Position numbers and translations under genes: made by a program
Assembly (NCBI GenBank): GCA_000697665.1
Contig: KL197717.1
Span: 561,168 to 625,167, forward strand
Source: Jaapia argillacea MUCL 33604
Taxonomy: Eukaryota > Basidiomycota > Agaricomycetes > Jaapiales > Jaapiaceae
Direction: 5' to 3'
DNA length: 64,000 nt
The notes under the pieces: model-generated
What the model was told of the DNA's origin: nothing
Seen by the model: only the letters and a program-made list of their open reading frames with translations
Database searches by the model: none
Shown here: one piece after another, positions 35,018 to 51,031 of the stretch
Position numbering within the stretch: the stretch's first letter is position 1
How the letters are laid out: every line of letters starts with the position of its first letter

Positions 35018-38000
35018 TCACCTGAATTGAGCAAGCCGACTCCTCGCTTGAGCGCCAAGGTCTTCACTTGCATCTGGGTTCATCGATGTTGACCCTATCA
35101 TCGCGTCACCCTCCCCAAGCATCGCGCTACGATCCGATGCCCCAAACGGCGCCGATTCCTGGAAAAATACGAGACTTTTCCTAGGAGGTCGCGGTTCCGA
35201 GTGCATCGTACGATTTGACTTTACAGAAGCAGCAACCGACTTCTGCCCCGAGGTGGCGGTCAACCGTGGCAAGCGAGCAGACACCGACAGCGTGTTCTTC
35301 GATTTCCGGCCGATTGGAGTCACTGTCGTTTCCATGCGTCTGAGGGGAGCTAATTTCTGTGGAGAGCGGGTCAGGGTCAGGCGAGGTGGAGTCGGACAAG
35401 ATGGTTGAAATGAGAGGTGACATACCCTCGGTGGTCTCTGTTGACCGGCACAGTCGACATCACCTCTTCCACGAGCCCACCTTTCCCACCATCCGTTCGC
35501 CACAATCTCTCGCCTAACTTTGCTCTCCTTCGCCTCACACTCCTCGACATCAATATCGTCCATGTCGAAATCGACATGAGGTCTTTGACCGTCGTCGTCG
35601 TCTGGCGAAAATAAGGATCGATGATCATCTGGGGTGACAGGTCCGCTTGATGACTCCGAGGTTGATGCAGAATTTGAACTGGAGAATGAATTGTCCGGCG
35701 GGCTCGTCTCATCAGGGTCAATCTGGCTCGACAAGTCGTCTGCACTATCATCGCCGAAGATGTCTTGGAGGTCAACGCCGACCTCGTTCTGCTCGCAGCC
35801 GTCGGATCGAGAAACACTATCTGCCAACGGCATCATCATGGTGAGGCCGCCGACACGTTTTCCCTTTTCGAGGTGCGCGGACTTCGGGACTTCGCGAAGG
35901 CTATGATTTGCGGCGGATGATGTTCTGGCAGCTATGGGACTGGATAGAACCTCGGCACCATCAAAATCATCCTCCTCATCCCATCCACCTCCTCTCGACT
36001 GTTCGGGACGGAGAGGCGACGAAAGTTCTGGCGTGTCTTCATTCATTGAAGGAGATGGCGAAATGTAACCGTCTTCTTGCTCCACGCCATCGTCCACTCT
36101 GCTCTCCTCGGTAATGATATCATCGTCGACATAGATGGCCAAGTCGATTTCCTCAATGTCGATATTCTCCTTCTCGAAACCCTCGACTCGGAGGTTTCCT
36201 GCATTCGGAGGACCACCGATTGGGGAAGGTGCTGGTATCGCAGGTGATCCACCGAAGAACCGGCTATGTGCAATGGTAGGACGCCCCCCTTCACCAACCG
36301 TCGTCCCTTTCAGCTTCTTCTTCTTCGCTTCAGACTCTTGGTCCATGACGTCAGCTAGGGTCCTCTTGCCACTCGCACGACCGACGACCATCGCAGGTCC
36401 TTTGCCATTCGCGGGTGGATCACGCTCTCGTGCAGATGATACCGCTGATTTTGGCTTGGGTGCTACGTGGTCAGTGATATCAGCCTCGGTGAGCACGATT
36501 TTGACGAGTGGATACACACCAAAATAACTCAAGATCCCACCATTGGACGCCTTGGCTTTCCCTTTGTCCTTGCTAGCGCGATTGATATCGAGGGGACTCA
36601 GGGGTCGGGGATTCGTTGTTCGGGGAAGGGTTTCTGGGTTTGTATCCTTCATTGGGAGAAGTGTGATAGGACACACTTCGCCTTCGGCAACTTGCTTGGC
36701 CAAGGCAGGATCGATGTCACTATTTCGAACATAAAGACAGGTCATCAGCCATCAGTGTCCGATCTGCATGTTTCAGCGCGATTGACAGGACAATACTCAC
36801 CCCCCAACATACATATTCACCCCTTCATCCAACACTTCGCCCTCAGCCAACTCACTCAAGTAAATGAGCCTCTCCTTGATGGGACACCAAACTCTCTGAT
36901 ACTCAAAAGCCTTCTCCGCCAACTTAAACATTTCCAAATACCCTTTCGGCACCTCCTTCTTCCCCTCCAACCTCACTGCCCGGACGACATTATCCACAGT
37001 TTTATACTTCCTTAACAACGTATACGCAGTCTTCAATCCGATACCTGGGATACTTGGAAGGTAATCACATCCACTCAACATGCACATCCATCGAAACTGG
37101 GTGGGTGTAAAGGAGGTGAGGGAGATGGACGAGCCAGACGACGTGGAGATGGAAGCGAAGTCGGATTTCGAGATACAGGTCACGGTCGAGGTGACTGCGT
37201 CGAGTTTGAACAGGACATTTTGACAGCCAAAGACCAGGAGATCAGAGTCTTCTGTGATGATCCCATCGACTAGACCGATGCGCTCGAGGTAGGCAAGCTG
37301 GGCGTCCGCTTCGTATGGTGCGACGATGTAAGGTATGTTCTCTGCTCGTAGCGCCTGATATTGAAACGATATGGTATACGTCAATATTCGCTCCCGATGG
37401 GATCCATCTGATAATTTGGACCCACCTTGACGAGCTGGTACGCCATCTCGGTTCCGACGTCCACAGCCTTGACGAAATATTCTCTAGCTTCCTTCCACCT
37501 CTTCTGCTTGACCAATTCTTTCCCCTTTGTTAGGCTCTCCTCTCTTCGTTGCTTCCTCGACACTTCTGTGGGGACCTTTGCGGGAAGAGGCCCACCATCG
37601 AAGACTACGTAGGGTTGAATGTTGTAATGCCGAAGGAGGCGAATGCGATGCATGGCATAATCGACGTATCTATACCGACGTATGTTAGAACAACTGATCG
37701 AGAGAGGTATCCGCCACTGGAGAATGTCGGCGGCCAACCATTCTGGCGCGCGACGATTGGTTGCCCTGCAAGCCTCAAAGTACCCACGAAGGATATACAA
37801 CCCAGTTTCCCATTTTATGGTTAAACGTAGGTCCTGGTTATAACAGGACACTCATTCATTTCCAATCCCATGACCATCATGCCTCGGAGATCGTAACTTC
37901 ACAAATCCGCATAGAATGGCCACCGATGACCACAAACGTTGACCGAGACAACATTAAGTCTTGCCACTCACTTGGTAGTCTTCTTCCCCATGGCCAGCTC

Positions 38001-38132
38001 CGTTGCACAAGCATACACTCCTCTGTGTAACCAAACATAAGCGTCGACAGCTAGAGTCTGTCCAGCAAATTCTGAGAGATGCTTTTGGTTCTGTATTGGC
38101 TTCAGAATGGGTAGGAGACCTGATATTCCCAT
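35018..38132 (-). CDS. EXO1: Exonuclease 1 (5'-to-3' DNA exonuclease and flap endonuclease, XPG/Rad2 family)
   Basis: The N-domain begins MGISGLLPILKPIQNQKHL, then TLAVDAYVWLHRGVYAC. The I-domain and catalytic motifs are PYVVFDGGPLPAK, IPYIVAPYEADAQLAYLE, ITEDSDLLVFGC and MCMLSGCDYLPSIPGIGLK, so the metal-binding acidic residues are all present. Next comes the family segment FEYQRVWCPIKERLIYLSEL, then DIDPALAKQVAEGEVCPIT. The C-terminal half (from about residue 330) is Ser/Asp-rich and disordered, as in other EXO1 proteins, where it binds mismatch-repair factors and is phosphorylated. The enzyme resects DNA ends and removes mispaired strands in the nucleus. The first intron (37670-37971, 302 nt) is much longer than the others. 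The last residue before the stop (AQFR) touches a GTGAGT, so a further tiny exon cannot be excluded. Confidence 0.92.
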
Positions 38133-40735
38133 TACTGAAGAGGGAGTGGCACTTCGGATTCAAGACAAGAAACCCGACAGAGTGAACCAGATCGCTATCC
38201 CAGTAGGATGTTGGGTCGTTCAGCCAAGTAGGGACAATGAGCGATACCGTAGGTAGCCAAGGAGTTCAGTGAAGTTCGGGAGAAAACAGGAAAACAATCC
38301 GAGACCAATATCGGTGGCCAGCAAGGACTTGGAGGATATGAACCAAAGCTCTTAGAGTCACTGACTTATCTTTGCATTTCATATCGCGTTGAACCCAGCG
38401 ACGCGCCTGTGGCGTGGGATAATACTTACACATTACTGTAACGACCCAAATAGGCAAATCGGAGGAGGAGAGCAAGAAAGACTTCCAATTTTGCAAGTCC
38501 ACAACGTATTCTTCAGAAAAGAGGCAGGGTACTTGTTTTGCTGTCTGCCACGAGCATGATTGTTGCTGAGGAAGGTAGACTCAGGTGAGTTTCTCTCAAC
38601 CAATAGACGATGTCTCCGTCTTGATGCTGAGTTTTACCGAAGGTCAAACGAATTATTTCCGTAGGCTATCCGAAGCGCGGCACCTCTAACCAAGCCTCTA
38701 ACTCTCCCCATAGTCACTAACTGGCTCAGAGTCTCAACCCAAACCGTATCCGTCATTGATATGCGACTCGAGCATTTACGAGGTTCATATGGTAGCTCAG
38801 AGTCCGCCATCGAGATCGCATAATCCTCAGAATCTCACACATCGGTTCCGTGGTTTGAGCAGCCAATGAGTTCAATACGACTCTCCGCAAAGAGCATACA
38901 CAGTTCAGACACGGGCAACACGTTCTTTCAACTCCTAACCCGGTACCCTCCGCCAGGTTGTCGTATCGCCAGACACTCGTTCATGGCCGTTGAAGCCACC
39001 CCCGGTGGCTTCAATCAGCTTCCTCCCCTAACCTTCATACGCTACCTCGCCGTCCTCACCACTGAAGACTTTCTGAGGGCTAATTCCGTCCCAGCCGCTG
39101 GTCTATAAGTTGTCTTGGATATTCTTGGACGTGATGATGGGACTTCTGAGGGGGCAACACATCGTATTTCATGGAGGCTATTGTTGCGACACGTCCCATG
39201 TAGATGGAACCCGAACTCACCGGCGACCGAGTCTCGTCGTACACTTTGGTCGGGAATAGATCTCTGCTGTCTTGTGGCTCAGCGGGGATCAAATGATGTC
39301 TTCCTACGTTTGACCCCTATGCGAAGCGGGCTCTCGATAGACAAAAAGAGGTCCCTTTTCCTGGTGGGCCGACGTGGAGCGTATCTGAACCCAACCCCCG
39401 CCCCCAGTCGTCTGCCTCCTTGTGAATGGTGCGAGTGGCTCGAGTTTACTAACCGGTCCTCTTTCCTGTGACCTCTGCGTGATAATACGTTTGTGCTCAT
39501 AGCCCTGGCCCCTAAGCTATCGCACTCACAAATCCTTCTTGCGCGCGCGTGATTCCGAGCTTCCACTGGCAGCTTCGCCATGTTTAATCCTGAAACATCG
39601 GTTTGCAAGGACACGACGGAATAAAGAGCGTGGCAAGCTCTACCTCCAAGGGTTCAGTTTTCAGCAAGAGATAAAGTCTCAGAAGCTCAACCATTTGTTT
39701 TTCCGCTTCGTCGTCTGGAATCGGTGAGTCACCGAAGATAACCTGACTGGTCTCGTCCTCTAAAATATCTCACAACCTCCCCAGCACCGTGATCTTCTTC
39801 TGAGGTTCGTTTCACAGCATTCCCACCAAGGATAGCGACCCGTACACCACTGTTATCCTTCTCTCGTTCTCAACGTTGTTTTCCAAGACAACGAGGGATC
39901 GCTGGACAGTTCTAGCTCGCCATTTGCCTGGGAGCGACCGTGTAACTTACCGTAATCCTCTCAGGTTCCTGTCTCTCATGATCGACGGGAGCGGCTCCCG
40001 TTCCCGCTCGTGTGGTCACCGATTGGACTCTGGGCGCTTCTACCCTAATTCGGTAACATCAGAGCAGCGCCAAGTACATCGTGGAACGCCACCACTTTGT
40101 TCCTTTATCGTTCCCTTTGTGTGTAAGTTGAGCAATTCTATGTGACTTCATTGAGTAGTACTCTTCAATTCTTACCGTTCTGTAGTTACTTTATGTTCTG
40201 AAAGGTCACCGTCCGCTTTTCTTAGCCTACCATTCCCAAGTGATCGGCTGCCCTTGATCGAGCATCTGCGTCCTATCTTTACCCATCTGCCTATGTATGG
40301 AAGACTGGGCAGGTTAACGTCCCTGAAGACCCTTCATCGACGAGATCGGTTGGTCACGAGTTTCCAGATACCACACGACTGGGCGACAATGATTGGACAT
40401 TCTTCCATGCAGCTTGTCAACGGAGTCTGATTGGAAAGAGGACCATGCCTCTAGTAATTCTATTACATATGGTACAAGGAACAGGTCTGCAGAAACATGG
40501 TCAACAGCGACAAGGCAAGCTTGAGAATTTTGAAGTACAAACATGGACCGACGAATGAAGCCGGTGACAAGAGTACATCGTGTGGAGGATGAACACCCAC
40601 TGGCGGTCAAGGGATACAAGGTAAGGGGTGACGCCGGCGGAGTAGAAAAAAAGCGAGAGTTGACAAGAAGGAATGACTGAAGGAAATGATCGACCAGGCG
40701 AGCTGGAAAGCGAAGAAAGCAGGGCTGCACCATTT
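38133..40735. other. Gene-poor 2.6-kb stretch
   Basis: This includes the EXO1 promoter at the left end. Frames such as 38866-39108, 39115-39471 and 39876-40145 (plus) and 39279-39614 (minus) are unspliced, overlap each other and have no motif. The composition resembles decayed coding DNA, but nothing can be assigned. A short palindrome, gggagcggctccc, lies at about 39990. Confidence 0.35.
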
Positions 40736-42440
40736 TTAGTATGGCGGTCGCTTGAACTCCTCGCTGATGACCTGGGCCTCTGGATCGAGGTGACCACTCT
40801 TGACAACTTTACCAGCGGCATCGTATTCCATGAACGAGCCGCCGCTGCGATCGCCAACAGTAAATGTGTCCATCTAAGGTCAGATAAATGTCAATTAGCC
40901 AACGAACGCCCAAGGAGATAAAGTCGGGACGAACCTGAAGATGGACTCCATCAGTTTGACTCTTCTTGAAAGACACTGTCCCGGCTTGACGAGTGGTGGC
41001 CCCACTCCTGAACGCCAGAGTAGATCCTTGGGTGGAGCTGGGAGTCTGTAGGTTAGAACCCGAGGGACGTAGGATACTTTCATATTGACGAACCTGAACA
41101 TTTCCGCGCCCTGAGAGGTGAAGTTGCTCAAGCGACGAACAATGCGAGTTGCCACGATCTGTTACGGAAGATCAATTGACGGAAATGACAAAGCTGAACA
41201 GGAGTTCGTACAGTTGAAGCAATAGCAGCGGGAACATTGACGATGACCGACATCACAGGGTTCAAATTGAGGAGGATAAAAATCTGGGGACGTCCCGCTC
41301 AGTAGGTGCCATAGATACGTTGCTATACGGAGAAGTAAACTTACCGTCGCCAGTAAATTCGCCAAGAACCTGTTGAGCCATAACAGTCAGCACACCATGG
41401 AGCGTACCAAGGCTCCGAGGAAGGTGAAACAACTCACGCAACAATGAAGTAAATCAAGCCATCTTGGAAGATCATATTGAATAGCTTAGACCTCCCACCG
41501 ACAGGGAAGGCCATCTTGGTCGCCGTTAGGGTGAGCACGACGAAGTCGAAAGCCATCGAGTAGATGAAGGTCCCCGCCAGGACAGTGTTGGACGTCGATG
41601 TGATGACACAGCCTTCGCCAGGGATGTACACAGCTTTCAATAGGATACCTATGGAAGAATCAGCATTGGACGTCCACTTTGATCCACATATATAAGACCA
41701 ACCGTGCAACAGAAGGGACCAATGACCAAGAATGATAGCTATAAGTGGGCCCACGATGTACCACTTTTGCGACCAGACAGCCATGCTGGAGGGGCTGTTC
41801 AATGACGATGTAGAAAGGCGATTTCGGAACAGCTCACGTTCGAATGGACAAGTTAATGCTGGCCATCCCGATAGCGACATTCCCGCAAACTTGATTGAAA
41901 GTGTACAGAGCTTGACAGTTTACTGGTCTGTAACGGGGTTTACTACCGCCCACCATTGGGGAGCGAAAACATGGAGACTTACCCTGCAACATTCAGAGCG
42001 ATTGCTCTGGACCGAGAGGCAGCGAGTCAGGATGCAATTCAGCCAGACACAGTGAACAAGTTACTTACATCCCGATCATTGCCCCCAGTAGCGCATATCG
42101 ATTGCCAAAATAGAATACCTGTGGAGTCGTGTGAGCTCGACGCTACATACGCAACGGAATTGAGTACCAGTGGCCATCGGAATTTCCTCTTGCCCGTGAG
42201 GTACTGCAGGTCGAACGAGAGGGAGGTGAAGAACTCCCAGCTATAGCTATGATCAGGAACTGTCCGACCTGACAAAAAAACTCCCACTGCAACGTACATG
42301 TAAAGCCCCAGCAAAGCATGCATAAACTTGTCGAAGACCGCTGTTCACGAGGGTGTTCAACCCTCGGGAGTAATCTTCAAGGGGACAGTACGCGTACCTG
42401 CATCCTTCGCGATCTCTGCAGGTGATTGCCAGTCGACCAT
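40736..42440 (-). CDS. Uncharacterised polytopic membrane protein, paralogue A
   Basis: The start at 42440 gives MVDWQSPAEIAKDA. The spliced sequence continues FDKFMHALLGLYM, SWEFFTSLSFDLQYLTGKR, FRWPL, ALYTFNQ-like residues, MAVWSQKWYIVGPLIAIILG, HWSLLLHG, KAVYIPGEGCVITSTSNT, TFIYSMAFDFVVLTLTATK, MIFQDGLIYFIVA, FILLNLNPVMSVI, ATRIVRRLSNFTSQGAEMF. A hydrophilic tail follows: MDTFTVGDRSGGSFMEYDA, then ending SEEFKRPPY. About seven helices are predicted over roughly 310 residues, with the C-terminus in the cytosol. The conserved lumenal or extracellular loop VPGEGC with a nearby Thr/Asn stretch is a likely signature. I recognise this only as a basidiomycete-type membrane family of unknown function. 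It is the divergent partner of the gene at 45722. Confidence 0.75.
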
Positions 42441-45400
42441 TTCAATCCGAGATCAAGGTAGAGGTGGAAGCGAGAGGGAAAAGAAATGGGGCTTTGCCAG
42501 GGAGTCTGGGTGCTTGAAAAAGGAATCCCGAAGTATTCTTTAAGTACACGCGAAGCCGTCCCGCCTGTGAAACTGGGACGTGAGGATTCGCCTTCTTTCA
42601 GTTCCCAGAAACTGTGGAAGGATTTATAGAGACCGTGGCATTCGTGTCCTTTCTCACCGCCATCATCATCACATCACTGTCCTCCATTCAAAAAAGACCC
42701 TACCCATCGCCGTCTGGAGACCGTTGGGACGTTTGCCACAGTTGCTATGGTAGATTCCAACTTCGATGACTTTGCAGACGATACGACTCTTTTCTCGCTC
42801 AATGATGTGAGGGGGCGAGATGAGGATTTTGGACTGGCAGAGCTTTGCGGTAGACGCCCGTGCAAAGTGGACATGAGGCAACGAGAAGCCTTCCAGCGCA
42901 CCCTTTGGCGCAACCCTGAGCTTATCGGCTATCAATCGGCCTCTTTGTGTGGCCACTGATTCCGCCGAGCCTTCGAGCTCCCTCCAGGACCTCAGCGTCA
43001 AGTACAGTACAGGCGCAGGCACCAGTCTAAGGTGAGCTCGAAACAGCCTACGCTGCAGCGTCGAATCACCGAGGTGTCGTTCTTATTGATCCACTAGCTG
43101 TTCTAGCTCCATCCTCCATCATTGTTGGCACCAGGAGTGCTGAGCAGTAACACCAACACCTCGCCGACATCAAGATCCCCACTATCTACCCCGCTAGCTT
43201 TTCATGCTCGGCCATGCTCAGATTCGAGCATGTGCTATTCTTTGGCACTAAGTAGGACCTCCTTACTTTCAAATTGGCGCATTTCAATCGCGGCTTACGG
43301 CCTGCATGTCGCCACTCTTTCTCCTAACTCCTGCTCGTTACATAGCGTTCAGATCCAGGAGATTCAACGGCTTTGCGCAGTGTTGAATTTGGGGGATCTT
43401 GACACCTGCTTCATACAAGATTCCGGTCAGCCCTTGATGGTGGGCTTCCTCCCCAAAACACCACCCCAACACTCCCGTGGCCCAATGTTTCCCGAACGAA
43501 CCTAATCACAGTAATGTCAGATACCCTATCGTATATATATATTTCAAAGAGTGTCTTCCACCGACTCCAAGGAGTGGGAGCTTGTGGGTTCGCGTTGCCG
43601 TACTTTCTCGCAATACGTTCGGATTTCTGATCAGGTTAGGGGCGCAACCGTAGCGATAGTTTTGTTAACGTTGGTCTGCCGTTTGGTCACTCGTTATCAG
43701 GGCGCACTCGGTTTCAGAGCTTCAGCTGATGGTAAGCCGATCTGACGCCCTGCTTTCGAGTCTTCGTAAGGGTACATCTCGCCGGAAATTCCGAAGTCAA
43801 TAATGCTGCCGTCTCATTAGGGTCAACAGAAACATAATCAACTCCGGTATACCAAAAAGCTTCGGGGATCAGCGAATGACAAACATCGCTCCCAATGTGG
43901 GAATCCGTTTGTGATTTCCCAACTGGTCCTAACATAACACTCATCCTTCCCGCGTCGAACCCTTTGAGAGAACCTTGGAGCTAAGAATCAGGCGACAGTC
44001 TCCAAGTAGACGTTACCTTCATCCATATTCTTGGCCCGACTTATCCCAGAGTGAATGTCAGCCACGCGAGCGGGTTACAAACTGATGGAAAGTGTACCTT
44101 CAAAGTTCAAATAACGAGATATGAACCACTCCTCCTTCTGCAGCTATAGAAGCTTTTTGACGGCGTCCCAGGGCTGATACACGCGGCATTGCTTTCGTGA
44201 TCGCGCTGATAACCGTACTGGAGCTCGACTATGTAAGAACATCGTCTTCGCAATTCATGCTTCCGTTGTTCGCGGGAGATTGCCCCTCGCGTCGATGAGA
44301 GACAGAAAATCAGAACGAGAGTTACGTGGTCCATCTTTTCCACCGAAATCGAAAACAAATATTGGCGTGGGTTGGTTGGAGCCCGGATAGGTCGAACGTA
44401 GAGAAACACTATGGCATCCTCCTAGGGTGCTTGGATCGATTCTTGCTGTGGGTACGAAACGAAAATCAATTCGCGGATCGACAGAATCAGCGGATTTTCG
44501 TCATGGATATGTTGTGACATTGATCAGACTTGACGGCAGTTAGAGCATAAGGAACGTTCCAAACAAGAACACGAAGAGAGGCGCTAGCAAAGATCTGATG
44601 AATTGGAGTGGTTGGTGGAAGGAGCACCAGACAGTGGGGCACGGCAGCCGCATTATCGCGATGGCGTTGCAAGCAACACTCAACAAATGTCGAGGGATGT
44701 GGGGCGTGTCAAATACGCTTCGCCTGGAATCTAGATCGGACACAGTAGACGATCTCTGATGCGGTTCTGAGCGCCAAACAAAAGCCGTGCGATGTGGACG
44801 AGACGCCCGTGAAGCGCTCGAGGCTGTGATGTTGTCGGTCGAGGCGAAAGTTGTCGTGATTTGCGAGCTTTTCGAAAGTTCCACGGTTGTAAAGACCATA
44901 ACGATGGAAAACAGTGAGGGACGAGATTTTGTCAAGTGATGAATTTCAGTTCAAGGGATTGGTATTCCAGATCGATAAGTAGGGTCAGTATGTAGGGTCA
45001 ACATCAGACAGTGACAGCGCAAAGAGACCCTGCCATCGTTTAAGTATATGGTGCGAGTCGGGGTTCAGTTGACCGAACGCCACAAGCTGAACGAGGAGAT
45101 GAAAGCAGCGAGGCCAGGGACCGTCCACATCGAGTCCACAATCATTGCATTGCAGAGGAAATTTTTCGTTTGGCCATCGCGGTCACCTCTATGGAAGTTC
45201 CCACGGTGAACCTCTGAGCTTCGCGAAAGCTCAGCGAACGGTCCTGCGCCGTCGAGCCGAATGGCTCGGCTCTACAACAGCGTATTTGACCTTGTACTGA
45301 AAACAGGGTGTGACGGCCTATAATGCTTCAAAGAACTCAATCTCTTCGGCTGAAAGGGCAGCACGTTTGCAGCTTAGCTCCACAAGAACAGAGGAGGACT

Positions 45401-45721
45401 TTTCCAGACGACGGGGTTTAGAGTTCCACCATCGACGAAAACGTCCGCGCCTAAATTCCCTGCCACGAGCTCGTAGCGCCGTAACGAGGGACGGTGACAG
45501 GGTTGCAGTTCTGAATATCTGAGCTTCTGGATCCCGGAGATCTTGCGGTTCTTCCGCTAGTGATTTCATTCTTAAGTCGCGATGTTGTTCTCAAAAAATC
45601 ACCATTTCTTGCAATCTTTGCTGATCCCCCTCCTCCGCCTTCCCTTCCCTCCTCCACTCTTACCCGTCCGTCAACCATCCAAACCGCCCCATCTACCCTA
45701 CCCCCATCAGCAAATCTCACG
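42441..45721. other. 3.3-kb interval between divergent membrane-protein paralogues
   Basis: Promoters for both paralogues lie at the ends. A plus-strand frame at 42747-42959 (70 codons, acidic start MVDSNFDDFADDTTLFSL) follows a TTTATAGA motif and may be a small gene or fragment. Minus-strand frames at 44540-44935 and 44107-44409 are partly hydrophobic, without splice support. The interval is long for this genome and looks like decayed sequence. Nothing is firmly assigned. Confidence 0.3.
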
Positions 45722-47482
45722 ATGGTTGACTGGACTTCCCCTGCTGAGCTCCAGAAGGAGGCATGTAAGTAACCCTTCCTAAGTACTGGTGTACCTTCCG
45801 TGCACGTCCCCCAACGCGGGTGAACCTTCCGAGATTGATACTGATGCTGAACCGCGCCCCCCAGTGATCTTCACAAAATTCATGCACGTTCTGCTGGGTC
45901 TCTATGTGTGAGTCTGTTCTGCTGTCGAGCCTCGGTCCTTTGAATTTACGACTCATGACGCCGCAATCCTTCCAGATGGGAGTGGTTCACCTCGCTCGAC
46001 TTCGATTGGGATATCATCTCTGGAAAGAAGAAGTTCCGATGGCCGATGGTAAGTCGAGTCCGGGACGTATTGTCGGCTATCGAGGGGCTCACTCTTGTGA
46101 CAGATCTTCTACTTTGGTGGTCGATACTGTCTGCTGTTTGCTATGGTTGGAATGTGAGTAGATTCGGATTACTTATCCATGTACAACACTGACTTATTCC
46201 ACCCTCAGCGCGATTGCTTTGGATTCGACAACGTAAGTGGTCGTAACGCCGACGCGACGCGTTTGTATGTCATGAACCTAACATCCCGCTTTCTGGTGTT
46301 TCAGACCCGTCAACTGCCAATCTCTGTATACTTTCAATCAGGTGTGTATGATATCCCCATAGTGGACATCGTCGTCTAATCCGCCGCTCGCAGCTCACTG
46401 GTCAAGCTACTATCGGTTTTGCGAGTATCAATTTGTCCATCAGGACGTAAGTCTACAATTCTCCCGGATGACGTGAATTCCGGCACTAACTGTCTTGTAG
46501 GATGGCTGTATGGTCACAGAAGCGATACATCGTTATCCCTCTGGTTGTCATCATCCTCGGTCACTGGTCCCTGATCCTCCAAGGTGCGCTATTTTTCGTG
46601 CATGAATACGAAGTTATCATGTCGCTCACGGCTGATCGATAGGTGTTCTCTTGACCGCTGTATATGTCCCCGGAGAAGGATGCGCGATTGTCCACACCAA
46701 CAACACCGTTCTTTCAGCAACATTTATCTATACCATGGTTTTCGATCTCGTCATCACCGGTCTCACTGCTTATAAGCTTGTCTTCAACAACCCCATTGGA
46801 CGAAGCTCGCTTATGAACATGATTTGGGGTGACGGGCTGATTTACTTCGTCATCGCTTTCGTCGCCAACGTGCTTGCTACTGTGCGTATATCCCTCGGTC
46901 CTTGGATTGTTCATTCAAAAATTGACATTTATGTTCGATAGACCTTCATGTTGTTGAACTTGAACCCTATCATGAGTGTCATCTTCAACGTGCCTGCGGC
47001 TGTAGCATCAACGGTAAGTCTGGCTTTTGCTTTTCACTCGGGACCCCAACTTACCGGTGCTCAGATTGTGTCGACTCGCGCTGTTCGTCGTCTCACCAAC
47101 TTCACAAGCAAAGGAGCGGAAGTCTTGTAAGTACATATTGCGCTTCCGTCTCCACATAATACTGATTCGTCGACGAACTTGCAGTTCCAGCGGCCAGAAC
47201 TCTGGTGTGAACTTCCGAACAGGCAACACTGTTAACCGCGGACCTACTATGACTGCTGTGTCCATGAAAAAGAGCACACCTGGCGTTCACGTCCAGGTGA
47301 GTACGCGTCACTCACCCAACTTGGATGTATATTGATTTCGACTTTGGTCACCTGCACAGATGGAGACCTTCACGATGGCGGAAGGTGACAGCGATCATTA
47401 CGATGCTTCCGGCAGGAAACTTCAGTATGATCCTGAGGCGCAAAATGAGATTGGTGAGGAGTTCAAGAGACCATCATATTAG
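45722..47482 (+). CDS. Uncharacterised polytopic membrane protein, paralogue B
   Basis: The start at 45722 gives MVDWTSPAELQKEA. The product is closely similar throughout to the minus-strand gene at 40736-42440. Exons read FTKFMHVLLGLY, EWFTSLDFDWDIISGKKK, FRWPM, RYCLLFAMVG, SLYTFNQLTGQATIGFASIN, MAVWSQKRYIVIPLVVIILG, HWSLILQG, TAVYVPGEGCAIVHTNNT, TFIYTMVFDLVITGLTAYK, MIWGDGLIYFVIAFVANVLA, FMLLNLNPIMSVIFNVPAA, TRAVRRLTNFTSKGAEV. A hydrophilic tail ends EEFKRPSY. Intron positions match those of the paralogue, so this is a whole-gene duplication with inversion. About seven helices are expected. The function is unknown. The conserved start (MVDW-SPAE) and tail (EEFKRP-Y) suggest that both ends are functional. 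Confidence 0.8.
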
Positions 47483-48405
47483 AGGAGTCCGGGAGAGGCA
47501 ATTTTTATCATTACATTGTATATGGATTGACCGCAGAGTCAGCTATCTATCAACTTGACATTCGTTTTCTCACTATCTGGGGTGCATATTTTGAGGTGGA
47601 AGGTATCTACATATGTACCAAGACTCCATGTTGCGTACATAGAGAAGATTGAGCAACATTACTGATTGCTGATAAGCGGGCTGCAGAACTGATAGTCTGA
47701 TCTCCGTGGGACGCAAGCGGTACCTTGGAGTAAGTCAACTTAGCTATGTCGCTTGTTCTTCGGGCGTCGGTGATTGGTGGTCGTATGTTAAGCGCTGGGA
47801 TAGTCCTAACTTAAATTCACGAGGCCATTGACAAGGATCATCGAATGGGCCGGGATTTCAGACTCTCCGTGATCGATTCAAGGAAAAGGCTGAAGCTGAT
47901 CTTGATCCGTATTGGTCGCACACTGTACGTCCCAAACGGGTTGGACAGGCGAGGGGTAGCGACGAAGGACTGCCCTTCCAACGAACGTGTTCGTGCCTCC
48001 TCGAGAAGAATAGAAAAGCGATGCGGATTGACATACTCAAGCGCGATAAGACACAGCCAGCTGGGGGGGCGTCGCAAGTATCCAAGGGAAAACTCTAGAC
48101 ACAGCCAAGTGAAACGTCGGAGGAAGGCTGAATGTCAAGGCACCCAGGAGAGGCAGTCGCTCGATATGTTTGCCATCAAAAAGAGGCTTGATATAAAGCA
48201 CAGCCATAAGAAGGCGGTGTTGCAGCCACATTTGGTCATGTTTGCGGCTAACACCCCTTTTATAGACTGGATTCAATTCTGGCGTCTCAACATCCTCTAC
48301 CCTCTACCACTCAATACTTTGTGAGTAATCTGTGTTGGTTGTCTTGTTACGCATACAACGCGAAACTAATCAGATCTCGCACAGTATCGCGCCTTTCACG
48401 CTACG
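47483..48405. other. GFA1 promoter region
   Basis: No gene was found. A plus-strand frame at 47845-48324 is Arg/Lys-rich with no motif and lies directly upstream of GFA1, so it is probably chance. The interval should contain the GFA1 promoter. Confidence 0.4.

Positions 48406-51031
<2,626 letters not shown>

Noticed and set aside
37670-37851. Extra N-terminal coding sequence of EXO1 in frame with exon 2
   Set aside because: The conserved N-domain joins directly (KTTK to YVDYAMHR) across GTGAGT and TATAG sites, which shows that this is intron.
47845-48324. A 159-codon Arg/Lys-rich plus-strand frame upstream of GFA1
   Set aside because: The composition looks random, there is no splice pattern, and the position fits the GFA1 promoter.
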